Source: Phlebopus portentosus
Taxonomy: Eukaryota > Basidiomycota > Agaricomycetes > Boletales > Boletinellaceae
DNA length: 64,000 bases
Direction: 5' to 3'
Assembly (NCBI GenBank): GCA_037892935.1
Contig: JAYXKI010000006.1
Span: 124,001 to 188,000 of the forward strand
The notes beneath the pieces were generated by a model that was not told where the DNA came from, made no database searches, and was given only the letters and a program-made list of their open reading frames with translations. The position numbers were made by a program, and so were the translations under genes. Shown piece by piece: positions 44,357-55,157 of the stretch. Each line of letters begins with the position of its first letter. Position 1 is the stretch's first letter.

Positions 44357-45005
44357 TATTAATTTTTTGGCACATACTGTCATCACTGGAGACCCAAATC
44401 TGGAACTGGACGAAGTTGCTGCACTGAAGAGCATCATCATGCCTCTCACATACCAAGAAAGAGGTTAGTAGGAAGAGCATCTTGGTTGATGTGTGATTTA
44501 AAATTGTTTGACAGTGACTCCGTACAATATTGCGTACTTATAAGAGCTCGTGCAGAATGGATCGAGAGAATACCCTCAAGTGCAATATGTAATTCAAGAT
44601 ACCGGAAAGCATATAGATCTTTGGTACAATAAGCATATGAACGTCTTTCTTCAGTATCAACATGGTTATATCATCTTCAACTGACAGCCATCGTTGCACA
44701 AGATGTCTATGGTGTGTCTCCAGGTCTGACTAGTGCCCTATTTGAGTGCATACCCAACCTATATATTCATGTCTGAACTCTGACCAATTTTATGCAGGCT
44801 TTCATCTCAATCTTTCTGTCACTCCTCTGTACAATGCCAGCTTCTATAGTGATGAATAAACATGTAGTATGTTGTATTGCTTTCGCTTTGTGTTATTGTC
44901 TCTGATCTCTGTGTGGCATTCCCCAGAGCGAGGAGACTGGGGCCAAACTCAGTCAAATAGTGTGGGTCGCCAGGCAGATCATTTTGCTCCAAGTGAACAA
45001 GATTG
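44357..45005 (+). pseudogene. RNA polymerase II largest subunit (Rpb1) fragment
   Basis: Plus-strand peptides ITGDPNLELDEVAALKSI, then after an intron (GTTAGT..TTGACAG near 44,463-44,514) VTPYNIAYL-stop-ELVQNG, YVIQDTGKHIDLWYNK, QPSLHKMSM and finally ETGAKLSQIVWVARQI match the conserved active-site half of Rpb1 in order. The metal-binding NADFDGDE region is present only in ruined form near 44,850. Stops throughout. Joined directly to an Hsp70 piece at its right end, inside a sequence with no host promoter. Confidence 0.8.
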
Positions 45006-45412
45006 TTGGCTGCTATCCTCAAGGGCGACACCTTGGAGAAGACCCAAGACCCCTTCTTGCTCAATGTCGCTCCTCTGTCGCTTGGTATTGAGACCACTGG
45101 CAGTGTCATGACTGCATTTATCAAGCATAATATGACTGTCCCAATGAAGAAGTCAGAGATCTTCTTGACGTATGCCGACAATGATTCAAGGAGCTGTGCC
45201 AGGATCTCTTTCATTCCACGCTTGAGCCTGTTGAGAAGATTATCCAGGACTCCAAGATAGACAATTCCAATGTACACAAGATCATCCTCATCAATGGTTC
45301 TACCTGTATACCCCGAATTGTCAAGTTCATGCCTGACTTCTTCAACAGCAAGGAGCCATGCAAGTCTATCAACCCAGATGAGACTGTTGTGTATGGTGCC
45401 ACCATCTGCTAA
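45006..45412 (+). pseudogene. Hsp70 fragment, copy b (fused to the Rpb1 piece)
   Basis: Begins [14 protein letters not shown] and continues [17 protein letters not shown] and [15 protein letters not shown], the Hsp70 linker and substrate-domain start, then jumps back to [17 protein letters not shown], which repeats the part already seen in copy a. So it is itself rearranged. Frame disrupted. Confidence 0.8.
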
Positions 45413-46065
45413 GCTTGCATGTATTTTGATAATTTCTAATCAAATATAATTATAAATTGGTCTGAAAGTGGAAAACAAAATTTCTAACTGTTGAGGCAGC
45501 AGAGCCTGTTAATAAAGCAGAGAGTAAATATATGCAGGCCTACACATAGAGATGTAGGTCATGTATGCATATCTATATGTATGTACAACCTATTTCATCT
45601 AGACGCTCCGTGCTAAACCAGTGCTGGTTATACATTTGCAATTTAATACGGATCTCGTGTAGATGATGTACAAAGCTAGTGTAGTCATGGGTTACATGAC
45701 CTACCCAAATACACACCTCCTAAGAGTAAGAGCAACAGATGCGTACACATCCGAGTTTTTGAAGACTTTCCCACAATCACATGATAGAGTTAAATAACAC
45801 CTTAAATATAGTACAGTACTTTCTGGTTATGCTGACCTTCTGAGCTTGCTTTGTTTACATCAGGCAGCTTTAGAAAGTGCTATAATGATATAAATTTAGG
45901 TTCAATTTTATCAAGATTTGTTTGTTATCATTAGGACTTGTGAACATGGGGAGCATCAATCTTGTCTTTTTTTTTCGGTCTTACCCTTTTGTTGCACGTG
46001 ACAAAGTTGACTTTGCAACTCGCAACTCACACAAGTCACATCCCTCCTTCCCCATCCTCACCTCC
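45413..46065. other. Non-coding spacer in element 2
   Basis: AT-rich; holds a near-copy of the dispersed palindrome (GATGCGTACACATC, 45,738-45,751). No gene. Confidence 0.4.
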
Positions 46066-49000
46066 TTACTGCCCTCGACCGGCGACATCACCTTGCACAT
46101 GCTTGACTTGCCAGTAGGCTGGCAGTTTCAGGCTCACACCCTTCGTTGATACTGACCACAGGTATGAGATTTCATTGATGCCTTGCTGTAGGGTGTTGGG
46201 AGATAACTTCTTGTCATTATGGAGGACGGTGTAGTGAACTGCACGAGCGATACCTTGCATGCCTGCATGAGCCTGCAAAGAGAAATCGTAGTCGTAAATG
46301 CTCATCATGCCCTGGTCTATGCTCATTCCCACCATAGAGCACGAGGTCTTGTCAGTCGTCGTGATGTGCAGGATGCGTCTGATGAACTTCAGTGACTTCA
46401 CGGAGACTCGGGCATTTGCCAGAGATTGCTCTCGAGCTGTACGCAACGGTTTCACAATTCAGCAAGACAACAGACCAATAGCTATCGAGTCTCACGAATG
46501 ATGTACACGTTTTCATATCCTTTCACTCTATCTCATGTACGACATACCTACGTTTGATCGAGCTTTGGAGATCCAGCAGCTTATGAACTGTGAGTCCTCA
46601 ATCTTGCCGTCAAGTTGTTGTCTGGATCTTTACGCCTGCAAAAGCTCTGCTGTCTCTAAAGGAGTTCTGTGACGATCAAAGAGGAAAGGCTGAATCACCT
46701 AACGAATTGGAGATGCGTGTATACCGTTGTCTCAGCCTCATCCATGACCAGCACAAACAAAATGACAGACCTCCACCACATATTGCCAGCGACCTAGCCT
46801 TCCAGCTTATATCCTGTTTCTGCAGTGAAGTCCAGGCTGCCACAGTCCGATCACGAAGACTTCGAAGCTCAGAGTCAATGGGGCTGCCATGCAAACGTTT
46901 GCCGAACTAGCGACCACCACTGACGGTCGTCAACATCATCGACACTTGTTTGACGGGCAGCCTCGGGAATATGCAAGTTCCAGTGTTTTCGTACAGCAAC
47001 TCAAGAAACTGTATAGGGACATTTCGAACTTAGGATTGTCTGCGGCTGGGGTAGAACTGAGTCTGATGACCTTTGCTACAAGTGATGTAAGTCAACTTCG
47101 GTTTGTATTTCTTCAGTTCACCGAATGCTTCGTTCAGCTGCTTGATCTCGGTGGCCATTACCCGCGCATGCTGGCCGTCTGAAATACTGGCACGGAATAT
47201 AAGGATCCGTTTAGGGAATGAGCCCATGCTTTGACGGTAGTTCTTTAAGCATTCCAGAATCATACCACGTAAGTTTTCAACTGTCTATGAATAGCTGCAT
47301 CAGGCGCCTGCATAATAGCATAAAAACGAGAGCTCACCTCTTCTTTTACTCCCTGAAGGGAGACACTTGCATGGCACTTTCTGAAGTTCACGTCGCACGA
47401 CACCACGACCGCTGCGATACCAGGCGCACCCTTGACCGCATTCCCACCTGGCTTAATCACATCGAACCCGACCACCATCGTGTTTGCCAGCCGTTTCAGA
47501 GAAGCAGGCTCCAGCCGATGGTTGACCCCACTGAGCTTTGTGTTAACCTTGAGCGCGAGATTCGGCAGATACTGATTGTGGCCCTCCTTGTCGAGCATGT
47601 TCTTGATGAGGCCAATCACGGACTGGAAGTCCTGGCCAACGTCAAAGTACCGGTGGAGTCCCGCATAGATGTGCTTATTTTTGTTTGACATGAGGGCAAG
47701 AACCATTTGGGGCCTGCCTGGCAGCGATTTGAACAACCTTGATACTTTGTCCACATCCTCATCATGGTATGGATCCTCTCGACTCGGACGGCGGAACTGC
47801 AGGACCTGCATGATGAAGTCCGAGTTGACGTTCATTCCACGTGCATGACATTTTCCGATCAGAGCCTTCACCGCCTCGCGCACCTGCACCTCGAGCGAGC
47901 TGTCGGACTCTTCTATATTCCCATCCTCAAGACCACAACTGCAAGGCGTTTAAGCTCTGCAAGCCTTGCGAACTGAATGCCACGCGCCATCTAAGATCTA
48001 TTGACAATTTGTGCACGGCCCGAAGGATAAATCACCAACGGTGCGGGGAGAACGCGAGCCGCAACAACAGCCATATTTGTCGAGATTTTGATTCCGAAGC
48101 TGACCATCGGAGGTGTGCCCTCCTCGAAGCCTAGGAGACGGAGACCCTTGATAGTGATTGTCTGTGTGTGACCGGCTGGCGTCTTGTTGTTTGCAGCACA
48201 CAGGGCTGCGCTCTCCCCAGACTTCAGCTCACCCGTGAAAAGGGTCCCTGGTACAATCTTGCACAGCTCGGCTGGTACGAAAATGTCCTTGCCCTCTTTC
48301 CTGACATTCACCACGGGCAGGTCATCTGCATGGCGGAGTGTGATATGGAACTCTGTGCGATAGTCAGCACGATTCCTATTCGATCCACGGATGACTTACT
48401 TTTCTGGAAATATTCCTCCACTGTGATATTGCTGAATTTTTCACTCTGGATCTTTGTCCGTCTCGCCGTACCGGGTCCAATCGCCTTCACGGTGTTGCGC
48501 CTATCGTACCCGAGGTAACTTGTAACTACCCTCATATTACCGAAGAATTTCTGAGGTACGGCACCGCGAGATTGCTGCATGAACTCGCGCAGTGCATCGG
48601 CTATGCTTCGCGGGATGTGGAACGCGCTCATGCACGTATTCATGCTGACCATGAGGGACTTGTGAACTGGACGGACGGAAGCGAAGAAGCCGTTGATGAC
48701 CTTGATGCTAGGGCGAGTAGGCACGCCCGTATCCGCATTGGGGTCGAAATAGTATGCATCCTTGGTGAGTGCGCAAAAACCAGTGTGAGCGGCATGCGCC
48801 ATAATGATCAGGTTGAAGGCCGAGACGATAGGTGCAGGATCGTAGTCGGGATTCTCACCACGTAGGTACCTGTTGAAGAAAGAAGTCAGTATCACTATTA
48901 GATTACGGTTGAAGGGCAAGCCTTACCCAGCGAGGTCCGCTGATTTAAGAGGATTAGGTCCGACAAGTGTGACAAAGTACGGGATATTGTGCGTGCGTGC

Positions 49001-49178
49001 GCCCAGTTCCTCGGATGATGGGGCCGGTGCCGTCATCGTGACCTGAAAGTTTTTCGGCAGCGGCAGCTTTGCGACGAGGCGACTGACGCCATCATGTGCA
49101 ATGCCCTGCACGTTCTGCGATAGTTCCTGAGACTGAGCAAATTCGGCAACAATGTGCCTGCGCAAGTCGACGGCCTCC
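46066..49178 (-). pseudogene. Argonaute, N-terminally truncated captured copy
   Basis: Reading right to left: part of the N domain (48,923-49,178, GIAHDGVSRLVAKLPLP), an intron with good sites (48,870-48,926), linker 1 and PAZ (48,919-47,991, including GFFASVRPVHKSLMVSMNTC and VPAELCKIVPG), then MID/PIWI (47,889-47,030) and the PIWI end (46,455-46,066, SLQAHAGMQGIARAVHYTVL). Argonautes bind small RNAs and silence targets. The first catalytic Asp is kept (VVGFDVIKPGG) and the HY near the end is present, but the second Asp (RDGVS in slicers) is Ala here (RASIS; codon 47,191-47,189). A ~570-bp foreign piece with SAC3-like sequence separates the last two PIWI parts. No start region; probably non-functional. 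Confidence 0.88.
46600..46890 (+). pseudogene. SAC3/GANP-like fragment inserted within the Argonaute copy
   Basis: Plus-strand peptide LKEFCDDQRGKAESPNELEM followed by RVYRCLSLIHDQHKQND resembles the SAC3/GANP family segment in which DQRGK..E.RVYH..IHIRDQ is usual. SAC3 is an mRNA-export scaffold at nuclear pores. Only about 95 codons remain, opposite in strand to Argonaute. Identification is from family memory and moderate. Confidence 0.55.
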
Positions 49179-49265
49179 TAGGTACGGCACTGCAAGATTA
49201 CTGCATGAACTCGTGCAGTGCATTGGCCATGCTGTGTGGGACATGGAATGCACTCATGCACGTCT
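49179..49265 (-). repeat. Diverged duplicate of an Argonaute exon segment (source 48,553-48,640)
   Basis: About 87 bp repeat the 48,553-48,640 region. Most differences replace CG by TG or CA (e.g. CCGCGAG to CTGCAAG, AACGCGCTC to AATGCACTC). Confidence 0.85.
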
Positions 49266-49328
49266 CCAGGCTGGTGCTGAATGGACCTGTAAGGTAATTG
49301 GCTCCTTATATTGAGCCACCGAATTGTG

Positions 49329-49342
49329 GATGCGTACGCATC
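49329..49342. promoter_or_regulatory. GATGCGTACGCATC palindrome in element 2
   Basis: Perfect copy of the word found in element 1. See the dispersed-palindrome finding. Confidence 0.5.
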
Positions 49343-49499
49343 CACATTCTGAACCGTCTCTCACCTTGCAGATTGCAATGGCTTCAGGCCACTTCATTAC
49401 CTTTTCTTTTAATTGTTGTTCTGGCTGTTGGGAGGTCTGTGGTTCTTGGATACCTCTGTCCCTGTTGCAGCGGGCAGCCCAGGTGTAGAGGCAGTATGT

Positions 49500-49640
49500 T
49501 GAGTGCTGCTGAACCTGTGCACTTAGCCAGGGTGGCACCTATTATACTGTGGCTGTTTGCCAGCCAGCTGGAGGTGTGCTATGCACTGCTGAACCTGTGC
49601 CACTTAGCTGGGGCGGTGCTAGTGCACTCTGACCTTGTGT
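49500..49640 (+). repeat. Minisatellite related to the 81-bp repeat of element 1
   Basis: Two degenerate units containing AGCTGGAGGTGTGCTATGCA and CTGCTGAACCTGTGCCACTT match, in inverse, the repeat at 20,437-20,830. The orientation agrees with element 2 being inverted relative to element 1. Confidence 0.75.
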
Positions 49641-50321
49641 TAACCAGTTTGGGCCTTGAAGCCAGTGGAAGTTCCTTTGTCCTGTCAACAGTGTCTAGTG
49701 TTAACACTTTTGACTATTTATTATCTCCGACAAGTAGCATTGGTCTATATTAGTATAGATGTATATGAGTGTACACCTAGCTCACATAGATTCTGTAGTA
49801 AGCTGTACATGTAATTAGTTACATGCTTGTATGGGTCTGTAAGTAGTATACTATCAATATATTTAAATTTAATAAAAATTAAATATGTTCTCCGATATGC
49901 TCGTGGTCTCTAATAAGTGCTATCTATGATAATATATGACTATCTATATCTTTAATATGCTATGGCAATATATCACCTATAAGAACTATCAACTATAAGC
50001 ATCTAGTATCAGCTATAAACTCATACTAATTACTATAAGGCACTATGCACTATGCGCTAGTAGTACTATAAATCTGTATCAATTGCTACAGGTTGCTATA
50101 TATTATGCACTATTCATCTCTTTCTAGTACTATGAATAAATATTAACTATAGCATCTATACACTGTTACAGCCCTCTATATAGTAGGGGGGTCACGATAA
50201 ATCACTATGGACTACTAACCTACTATAGGCTGCTATATAGCAGCCTATAGTAGTGAGTAGCTATGAGTAGCTATGGGTAGCTATGGGTAGCAGTGGATAA
50301 TTTGGACTGTTTTCCTGATGC
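49641..50321. repeat. A-end subterminal region of element 2
   Basis: TATAG-rich, with TATATAGTAGGGGGGTCACG and repeated GGGTAGCTATGGGTAGC, matching in inverse the first part of element 1. Ends TTTTCCTGATGC. No gene. Confidence 0.75.
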
Positions 50322-52215
50322 TAGTGACTCCATTGCATTAATTAGTTAAGGATTGCAATTGTCAAGCCTTGTCTGTAGGTGTAAATTTGAATTGCTGAAT
50401 AGTAGATGCCCATAACATTCTTGTATGTTGGCTAATAGCTGAAATCAATTTGTTCTCGATGTAAGGCTCATGTCTCAAGTTCAACTACATAGGTAAGGAA
50501 TGCATCATCATTGAGTCATCAGACTGCTGTGTCTCGAGAGTTACTGAGTTTAAGCAGTTCTCTTTCTGGTTGCTTCAGTATCATAAGATCAGGTTGTTCT
50601 TCAGCTGGGTGATGGACTATGTTTTATTTGTTGAATAGGTTATCAAAGTATTTCCCTGGGCATAAGGGTATGATCTCTTCTTTGTAGTTCTCTTGGTTAA
50701 AGCAGTTGCATAGCTGTGGCCATTGATAACGTTTTGTAGGTGGCCTTAGTGCAAACATCCAATCAGGTGCATCTTCAGATGCATCTTCAGGTGCACTGAA
50801 TGCTTGGAGTTCATCAAATACAGGCATGTCTGAGTAGTAGTTGTCTTTGAGAGATGACTAGCTGTTAGGATTCAAGTTGATGATCCTTAAGCTCGAGTTT
50901 CTTCATCTTTTATACCATCTTGTTAGTATATCGCCTCTCTATTGCCTAATCTGTCTTCTTCTGCTTTTGCTTTGAGGTGCTACTGTGATGTCATTGCTTG
51001 GTAAGGTTGTTAGATTCCTTACTCATCGTCTCTATTGTGGCTCCATATGCAGCTCCATCAGGTGGAGTACATGTGATGCAATTATCTCCTAATTTGTCTT
51101 TATTCAGCGATCTATTGATTAAGGTTTGGTGGCCTCATCGCCTGAGGGTACCTCTTGTAGAACTCTTCTATTATTTGATAGGAGTTCTTGAGATTGTCAA
51201 GTGGCTCTCATGTTTGCTCTTAGTATCCTTTCTATTGAATAAGATACTGTATCTTGTTTCGATAACGTCATGTGTCATAAATTGTCTCCACTTCATATTC
51301 TGCTTGATCCTCTACTTCAATAGGCAGTGGCTCATCTAAAGTGGGTCTTCCAGGGTAGTCCTTTTGCTTGTAAAGCCTGAGAAGACTTGCATGGAATACA
51401 GGGTGTATTGAAAGGGTTTCGGGTAAGCGTAATCTGAATGACACTTGTCTGACTGCTTTCTCGACTTTATAAAGGCCTGCCCATTTCATTGCAAGTTTCT
51501 TTGTTAGTTCCAGTTGACTGAGATTCCTCATGTTTAGTAACACTTTATCTCCCAGCTTGTACTCTGGCAGTTTGCCTCAATGCAGGTCTGCATAAAGCTT
51601 CATTGCCTCATTTGCTTGCCTAATCAAATTATAGGCTTCTTGCTGTACTTGTCAAAGCTCCTCTAGGTGATTTATTGCTTCTGAGATATTTGAATCACCA
51701 GTCTCTGCCCCATCCAGGTGAGGGTGCCATCCATATAGTGTATAGAATGGTGACTGATGAGTGGTACTGTGTTTTCAATTATTGTAGGCAAATTCTGCTA
51801 TATCAATATACTCTGCCCAATCTGTTTGGCAGTAGGACATGTAGCAGTGTAGGTACTGTTTGAGTTCTTGATTAAGTCACTCAGTTTGACCATCAGTTTG
51901 TGGGTGATACACTATACTAGTTTTCCAATCAACATCAATGAGTCTGCAGAACTCCTTGAGGAATTACACAGTGAAGTTGCTACCTTGGTCAGAGATTACT
52001 TGTTTAGAGGCCCCATAGTATTTGAAGATGTGTTGGCAAAATAAGCATGCCAACTGCTTAGCATTGGGTATCCCCTGGCAAGGAATAAACTTTTCCATTT
52101 TAGTGAGTTTGTCCATTATAACAAGTATCAAACTGTAGCCTTCATTGCTGACTGGTAAATCAGTAATCAGATCACAGGTTATGGTTTCTCATAGTTGATA
52201 TGATGCCTTCAACGG
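50322..52215 (-). pseudogene. Gypsy-A copy 2, right part: accessory ORF start, chromodomain, integrase
   Basis: Collinear with 9,392-11,220 of copy 1. Includes the accessory ORF start (50,624-50,827, MPVFDELQAFSAPEDAS, with a six-residue internal duplication EDASEDA), the chromodomain region, the segment before it (51,268-51,543) and the integrase core up to 52,215, where LTR-B begins. Notably 51,440-51,540 contains sequence missing from copy 1 near 10,510, so copy 1 has a deletion of about 60 bp there. Full of stops; CG-poor. Confidence 0.85.
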
Positions 52216-53468
52216 TGAAACTCCTGTGGACGTTCTAATGCTGGACAGGGAGTGTATAGTTTGAGGGGCTGCCCTAGAATACCTTCAAGCGGTCAGCAGA
52301 TAATTACACACAAGCTAAGGGCATGAAGGAATGGAGGGAAATAGGGATATACAATGGAAGGGCTTGGTGAGAACTGGGGGACGTGAGGGAAGCACTCAAG
52401 GAAGAATTCCGAGGGTGAACTTCTTCCGAGATTGATGGTGGCAGTGCAAAGGCTAAATCGACTCTTTGGCTCAGCTGTGAGCTCTGGACTAAAGCCGACT
52501 AACCCAAGGCACAAGAACTAAACTAACTAAGCTACACTAGTTGAACCACCAACTTGAACATGACTAATCGACTGTGCTAACACACTGGTAAGCGACTGCA
52601 GTCAATCTCACTTATAGTCTAAAGTGTCGGAATACAGCGTAACAATTCGAAACACAATACGATAGACAAAGGACAATTGCTGAGTGTGTTAAAATATGAT
52701 GCAAGGGATGGAGGTGCAAAACGATGATGGAAGGGGACTGAGAGAATCAAAGGATATGTGTGGGATGATGGAACTGACCATTTCCGATCAAAACAATGTA
52801 GAACAATGCCGGGCAACGACTTGAGGAAGCGGGGAGAGGAATGTCAGGAGGAAGGGGGTGATATAGTGTCCTTTTCCGATGACAATAGAGAGTAGAAGGT
52901 GTTGTAAGACCAATGCGAGCGGCACGCAGAGTAACTGGGTTATGAGCGAAACTGGGCGAAACAGTTCGGAACACGTAAGGAGGTTTTGATTTGGGTGAGA
53001 GAAGTAAGAGGAGCCTTTATACGATGACAGTGAACTATACAAACACACAAACAGCTCTACTGCAAAGAGAGATCACCGATCGACTGTACAGAACACAAAA
53101 TGTCATATATTAGACTATAGAGATGAGAGAAGTCCACTACAAACAAGTAGACTAGGGGTCGAGGGACTTTGAGACAATGTGAGAACTGCCTAGCTAAGCT
53201 GTCCCTCTACTATGAGAGTCGTGCTATATTTATACTAAATGTCTAAGACTGAGCCTCCCATCGGTCAGAGAACATACATCATAAAGAAAAGGGAACACAT
53301 ATCACTATCTATAAAGGAGAGGAGCACATATGAATGGTTTAAGGGACACATAAGTCAAAAGAAACAATACTGAGCATGTCTGGAACAAGAGCATAATGGA
53401 TTAAAGGGAATGCATATAGAAAGGTCAGAATATGAGCGAAACCTTCGGAACTGGATTTCTTTGAGCGG
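52216..53468 (-). repeat. LTR-B copy 1 (solo, minus strand), CpG-decayed
   Basis: Reverse complement of 53,825-55,098 over 1.25 kb. A TATAAATA box matches that of the partner. The 3' end TTTCA (52,216-52,220) abuts Gypsy-A integrase sequence, so this LTR inserted into Gypsy-A copy 2. Many CG of the partner are TG or CA here. Short ORFs in it are chance. Confidence 0.88.
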
Positions 53469-53824
53469 TGAAGAGTAAGTCTGAAGCTTGGGAACGTACA
53501 GAGTCGTTACGACCAGTTCCGCGGTGTTCCGACTGGTTTCGCTCGGTTTTGACTGGTTTCGATCGAATGAGTAGACTTAGCAAGAACGCCATAGTCCAGA
53601 TGGCACGTGCACCGTTCTTTGATCGGCCATCAAGATGGGAGAATCATGGCATCAAGTTTGCATGCGTCGATCACAAGTCTCCGGACCTCGGATCCGCATT
53701 CCAGACAAAGAGATTTGACCCTGCAACCTCGTCCTCAGTCCCTCTCCTTTGTTAAACATCACAGACTTACTTTGTCAGGCTAGCCAGAGCCCTTCCGAGT
53801 CATTTCCCCGAGTTCCACTTCGTT
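53469..53824. other. Spacer between inverted LTR-B copies
   Basis: About 356 bp, containing the peptide-like but unassignable ORF 53,468-53,755 and a GTTCCG / GGTTTCG repeat cluster near 53,510-53,570. The true LTR starts may lie in it. No gene is supported. Confidence 0.5.
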
Positions 53825-55098
53825 CCGCTCAAAGAGACCCGGTTCCAAAGGTTTCGCACGTATTCTGACCTTTCTATATGCGTCCCCTTTAATCCATTAT
53901 GCTCTCGTTCCAGACATGCTTAGTATTGTTCCTTTTGACCTATGTGTCCCTTAAACCATTCATATGCGCTCCTCTCCTTTGTAGATAGCAATATGCATTC
54001 CCTTTTCTTTATGACGTAGGTTCTCTGACCGCTGGGAGGCTCAGTCTTGGACGTTTAGTATAAATATAGCATGACTCTCGTAGTAGAGAGACAGCTTTGT
54101 CGGAGCTGAGAGGGGAGCTTAGCTTACAGTTCTCACATCGTCCCAAAAGTCCCTCGACCTCCAGTCTACTTGTCCGTAGTGGACTCTCTCGTCTCTATAG
54201 TCTAATATACGATATTTCGTGTTCTGTACAGTCGATCGGTGATCTCTCTTTGCAGCAGAGCCATTCGTATGTTCGTATAGTTCGCTGTGATCGTACAAAG
54301 GCTCCTCTTACTTCTCTCACCCGAACCGAAACCTCCTTACGTGTTCCAAACCGTTTCGCCCGGTTTTGCTCGTAACCCAGTTACTCTGCGTGCCGCTCGC
54401 ATTTGGTCTCGCAACACCTTCTCCTCTCCATTGTCATCAGGAAAGGACACCATATCACCCCTTTCCTCTTGACTTTCCACTCTCCGCTTCCTCAAGACCA
54501 GCCCGGTGCTATTCCGCATCGTTTCGATCGGAAACGGTCAGTTTCATCATCCCACACATATCCATCGATTCTCTCAGTCCCCTTCCGTCATCGTTTCGCA
54601 CCTCCATCCCTCGCATCACATTTTGACACACTCAGCAATTGTCCTTCATCCATTGAATCGCGTTTTGAATTGTTACGCCGCGTTCCGACACTTTAGACTA
54701 CGAGTGAGATCGGCTGCAGTCGCTTACCAGTGTGTTAGCACAGTCGATTAGTCACGTTCGGGTTGGTGGTTCGGCTAGCGTAGCTTAGTTAATTTAGTTC
54801 TTGTGCCTTGGGTTAGTCAGCTTTAGTCCAGAGCTCGCAGCTGAGCCGGAGAGTCGATTTAGCCTTTGCACCGCCACCGTTGATCTCGGGAGAAGCCTAC
54901 CCTTGGAATTCCTCCTCGAGCGCTTCCCTCATATCCCCGGTTCTCACCAAGCCCTTCCATTGTATATCCCTATTTCCCTCCGCTCCTTCGTGCCCTTAGC
55001 TCGGGTGTAACTCTCTGCTGACTGCTTGAAGGTATTCTAGGGCAGCCCCTCAAACTATACACTCCCTGTCCGGCATCAGAACGTCCACAGGAGTTTCA
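53825..55098 (+). repeat. 5' LTR of Gypsy-B (1.27 kb)
   Basis: Lies directly before the primer-binding site and gag of Gypsy-B. Contains a TATAAATATAG promoter box near 54,058, a pyrimidine-rich R/U5-like part and the end CAGGAGTTTCA. The left boundary is set by homology to the inverted copy and may be incomplete. CpG-rich, thus younger than the partner. No matching 3' LTR follows the element at 61,033. Confidence 0.85.
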
Positions 55099-55100
55099 AG

Positions 55101-55118
55101 TGGAGCCCCCGGCGAGGG
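55101..55118 (+). other. Candidate primer-binding site of Gypsy-B
   Basis: TGGAGCCCCCGGCGAGGG begins two nucleotides after the LTR end CA. Starting with TGG it is complementary to a tRNA 3' end (..CCA). Which tRNA is not determined. Confidence 0.55.
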
Positions 55119-55157
55119 GGATTTCACTGTCCAACCATTACGAATACCCCGCCAAAT

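Larger units (their letters stand above)
42512..50321. mobile_element. Element 2: 7.8-kb non-autonomous relative of element 1 with captured gene pieces
   Basis: Left end CATCAGGAAATCAGTCC (B type) and right end the inverse of GCATCAGGAAAACAGTCC (A type), so it is inverted relative to element 1. Its flanks are Gypsy-A copy 2; the uninterrupted copy 1 at 9,384-9,396 (GGATGGTAGTGACTCC) serves as empty site and shows TA duplicated by the insertion. It contains no transposase. Inside are Hsp70, Rpb1, Hsp70, SAC3/GANP-like and Argonaute pieces, plus the minisatellite and the GATGCGTACGCATC palindrome also found in element 1. This is the arrangement of a Pack-type element mobilised in trans. Confidence 0.8.

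Noticed and set aside
43675..45412. Processed (mRNA-derived) pseudogenes of Hsp70 and Rpb1
   Set aside because: Intron remnants with GT..AG are retained and no poly-A tail is seen, so capture was from DNA.
53468..53755. 95-codon ORF in the LTR-B spacer
   Set aside because: No recognisable domain, and it starts within the LTR-like repeat cluster; not enough to call a gene.
54097..54751. Several overlapping plus-strand ORFs of 60-97 codons
   Set aside because: They lie inside the Gypsy-B LTR, have no family motif, and are broken in the inverted copy.
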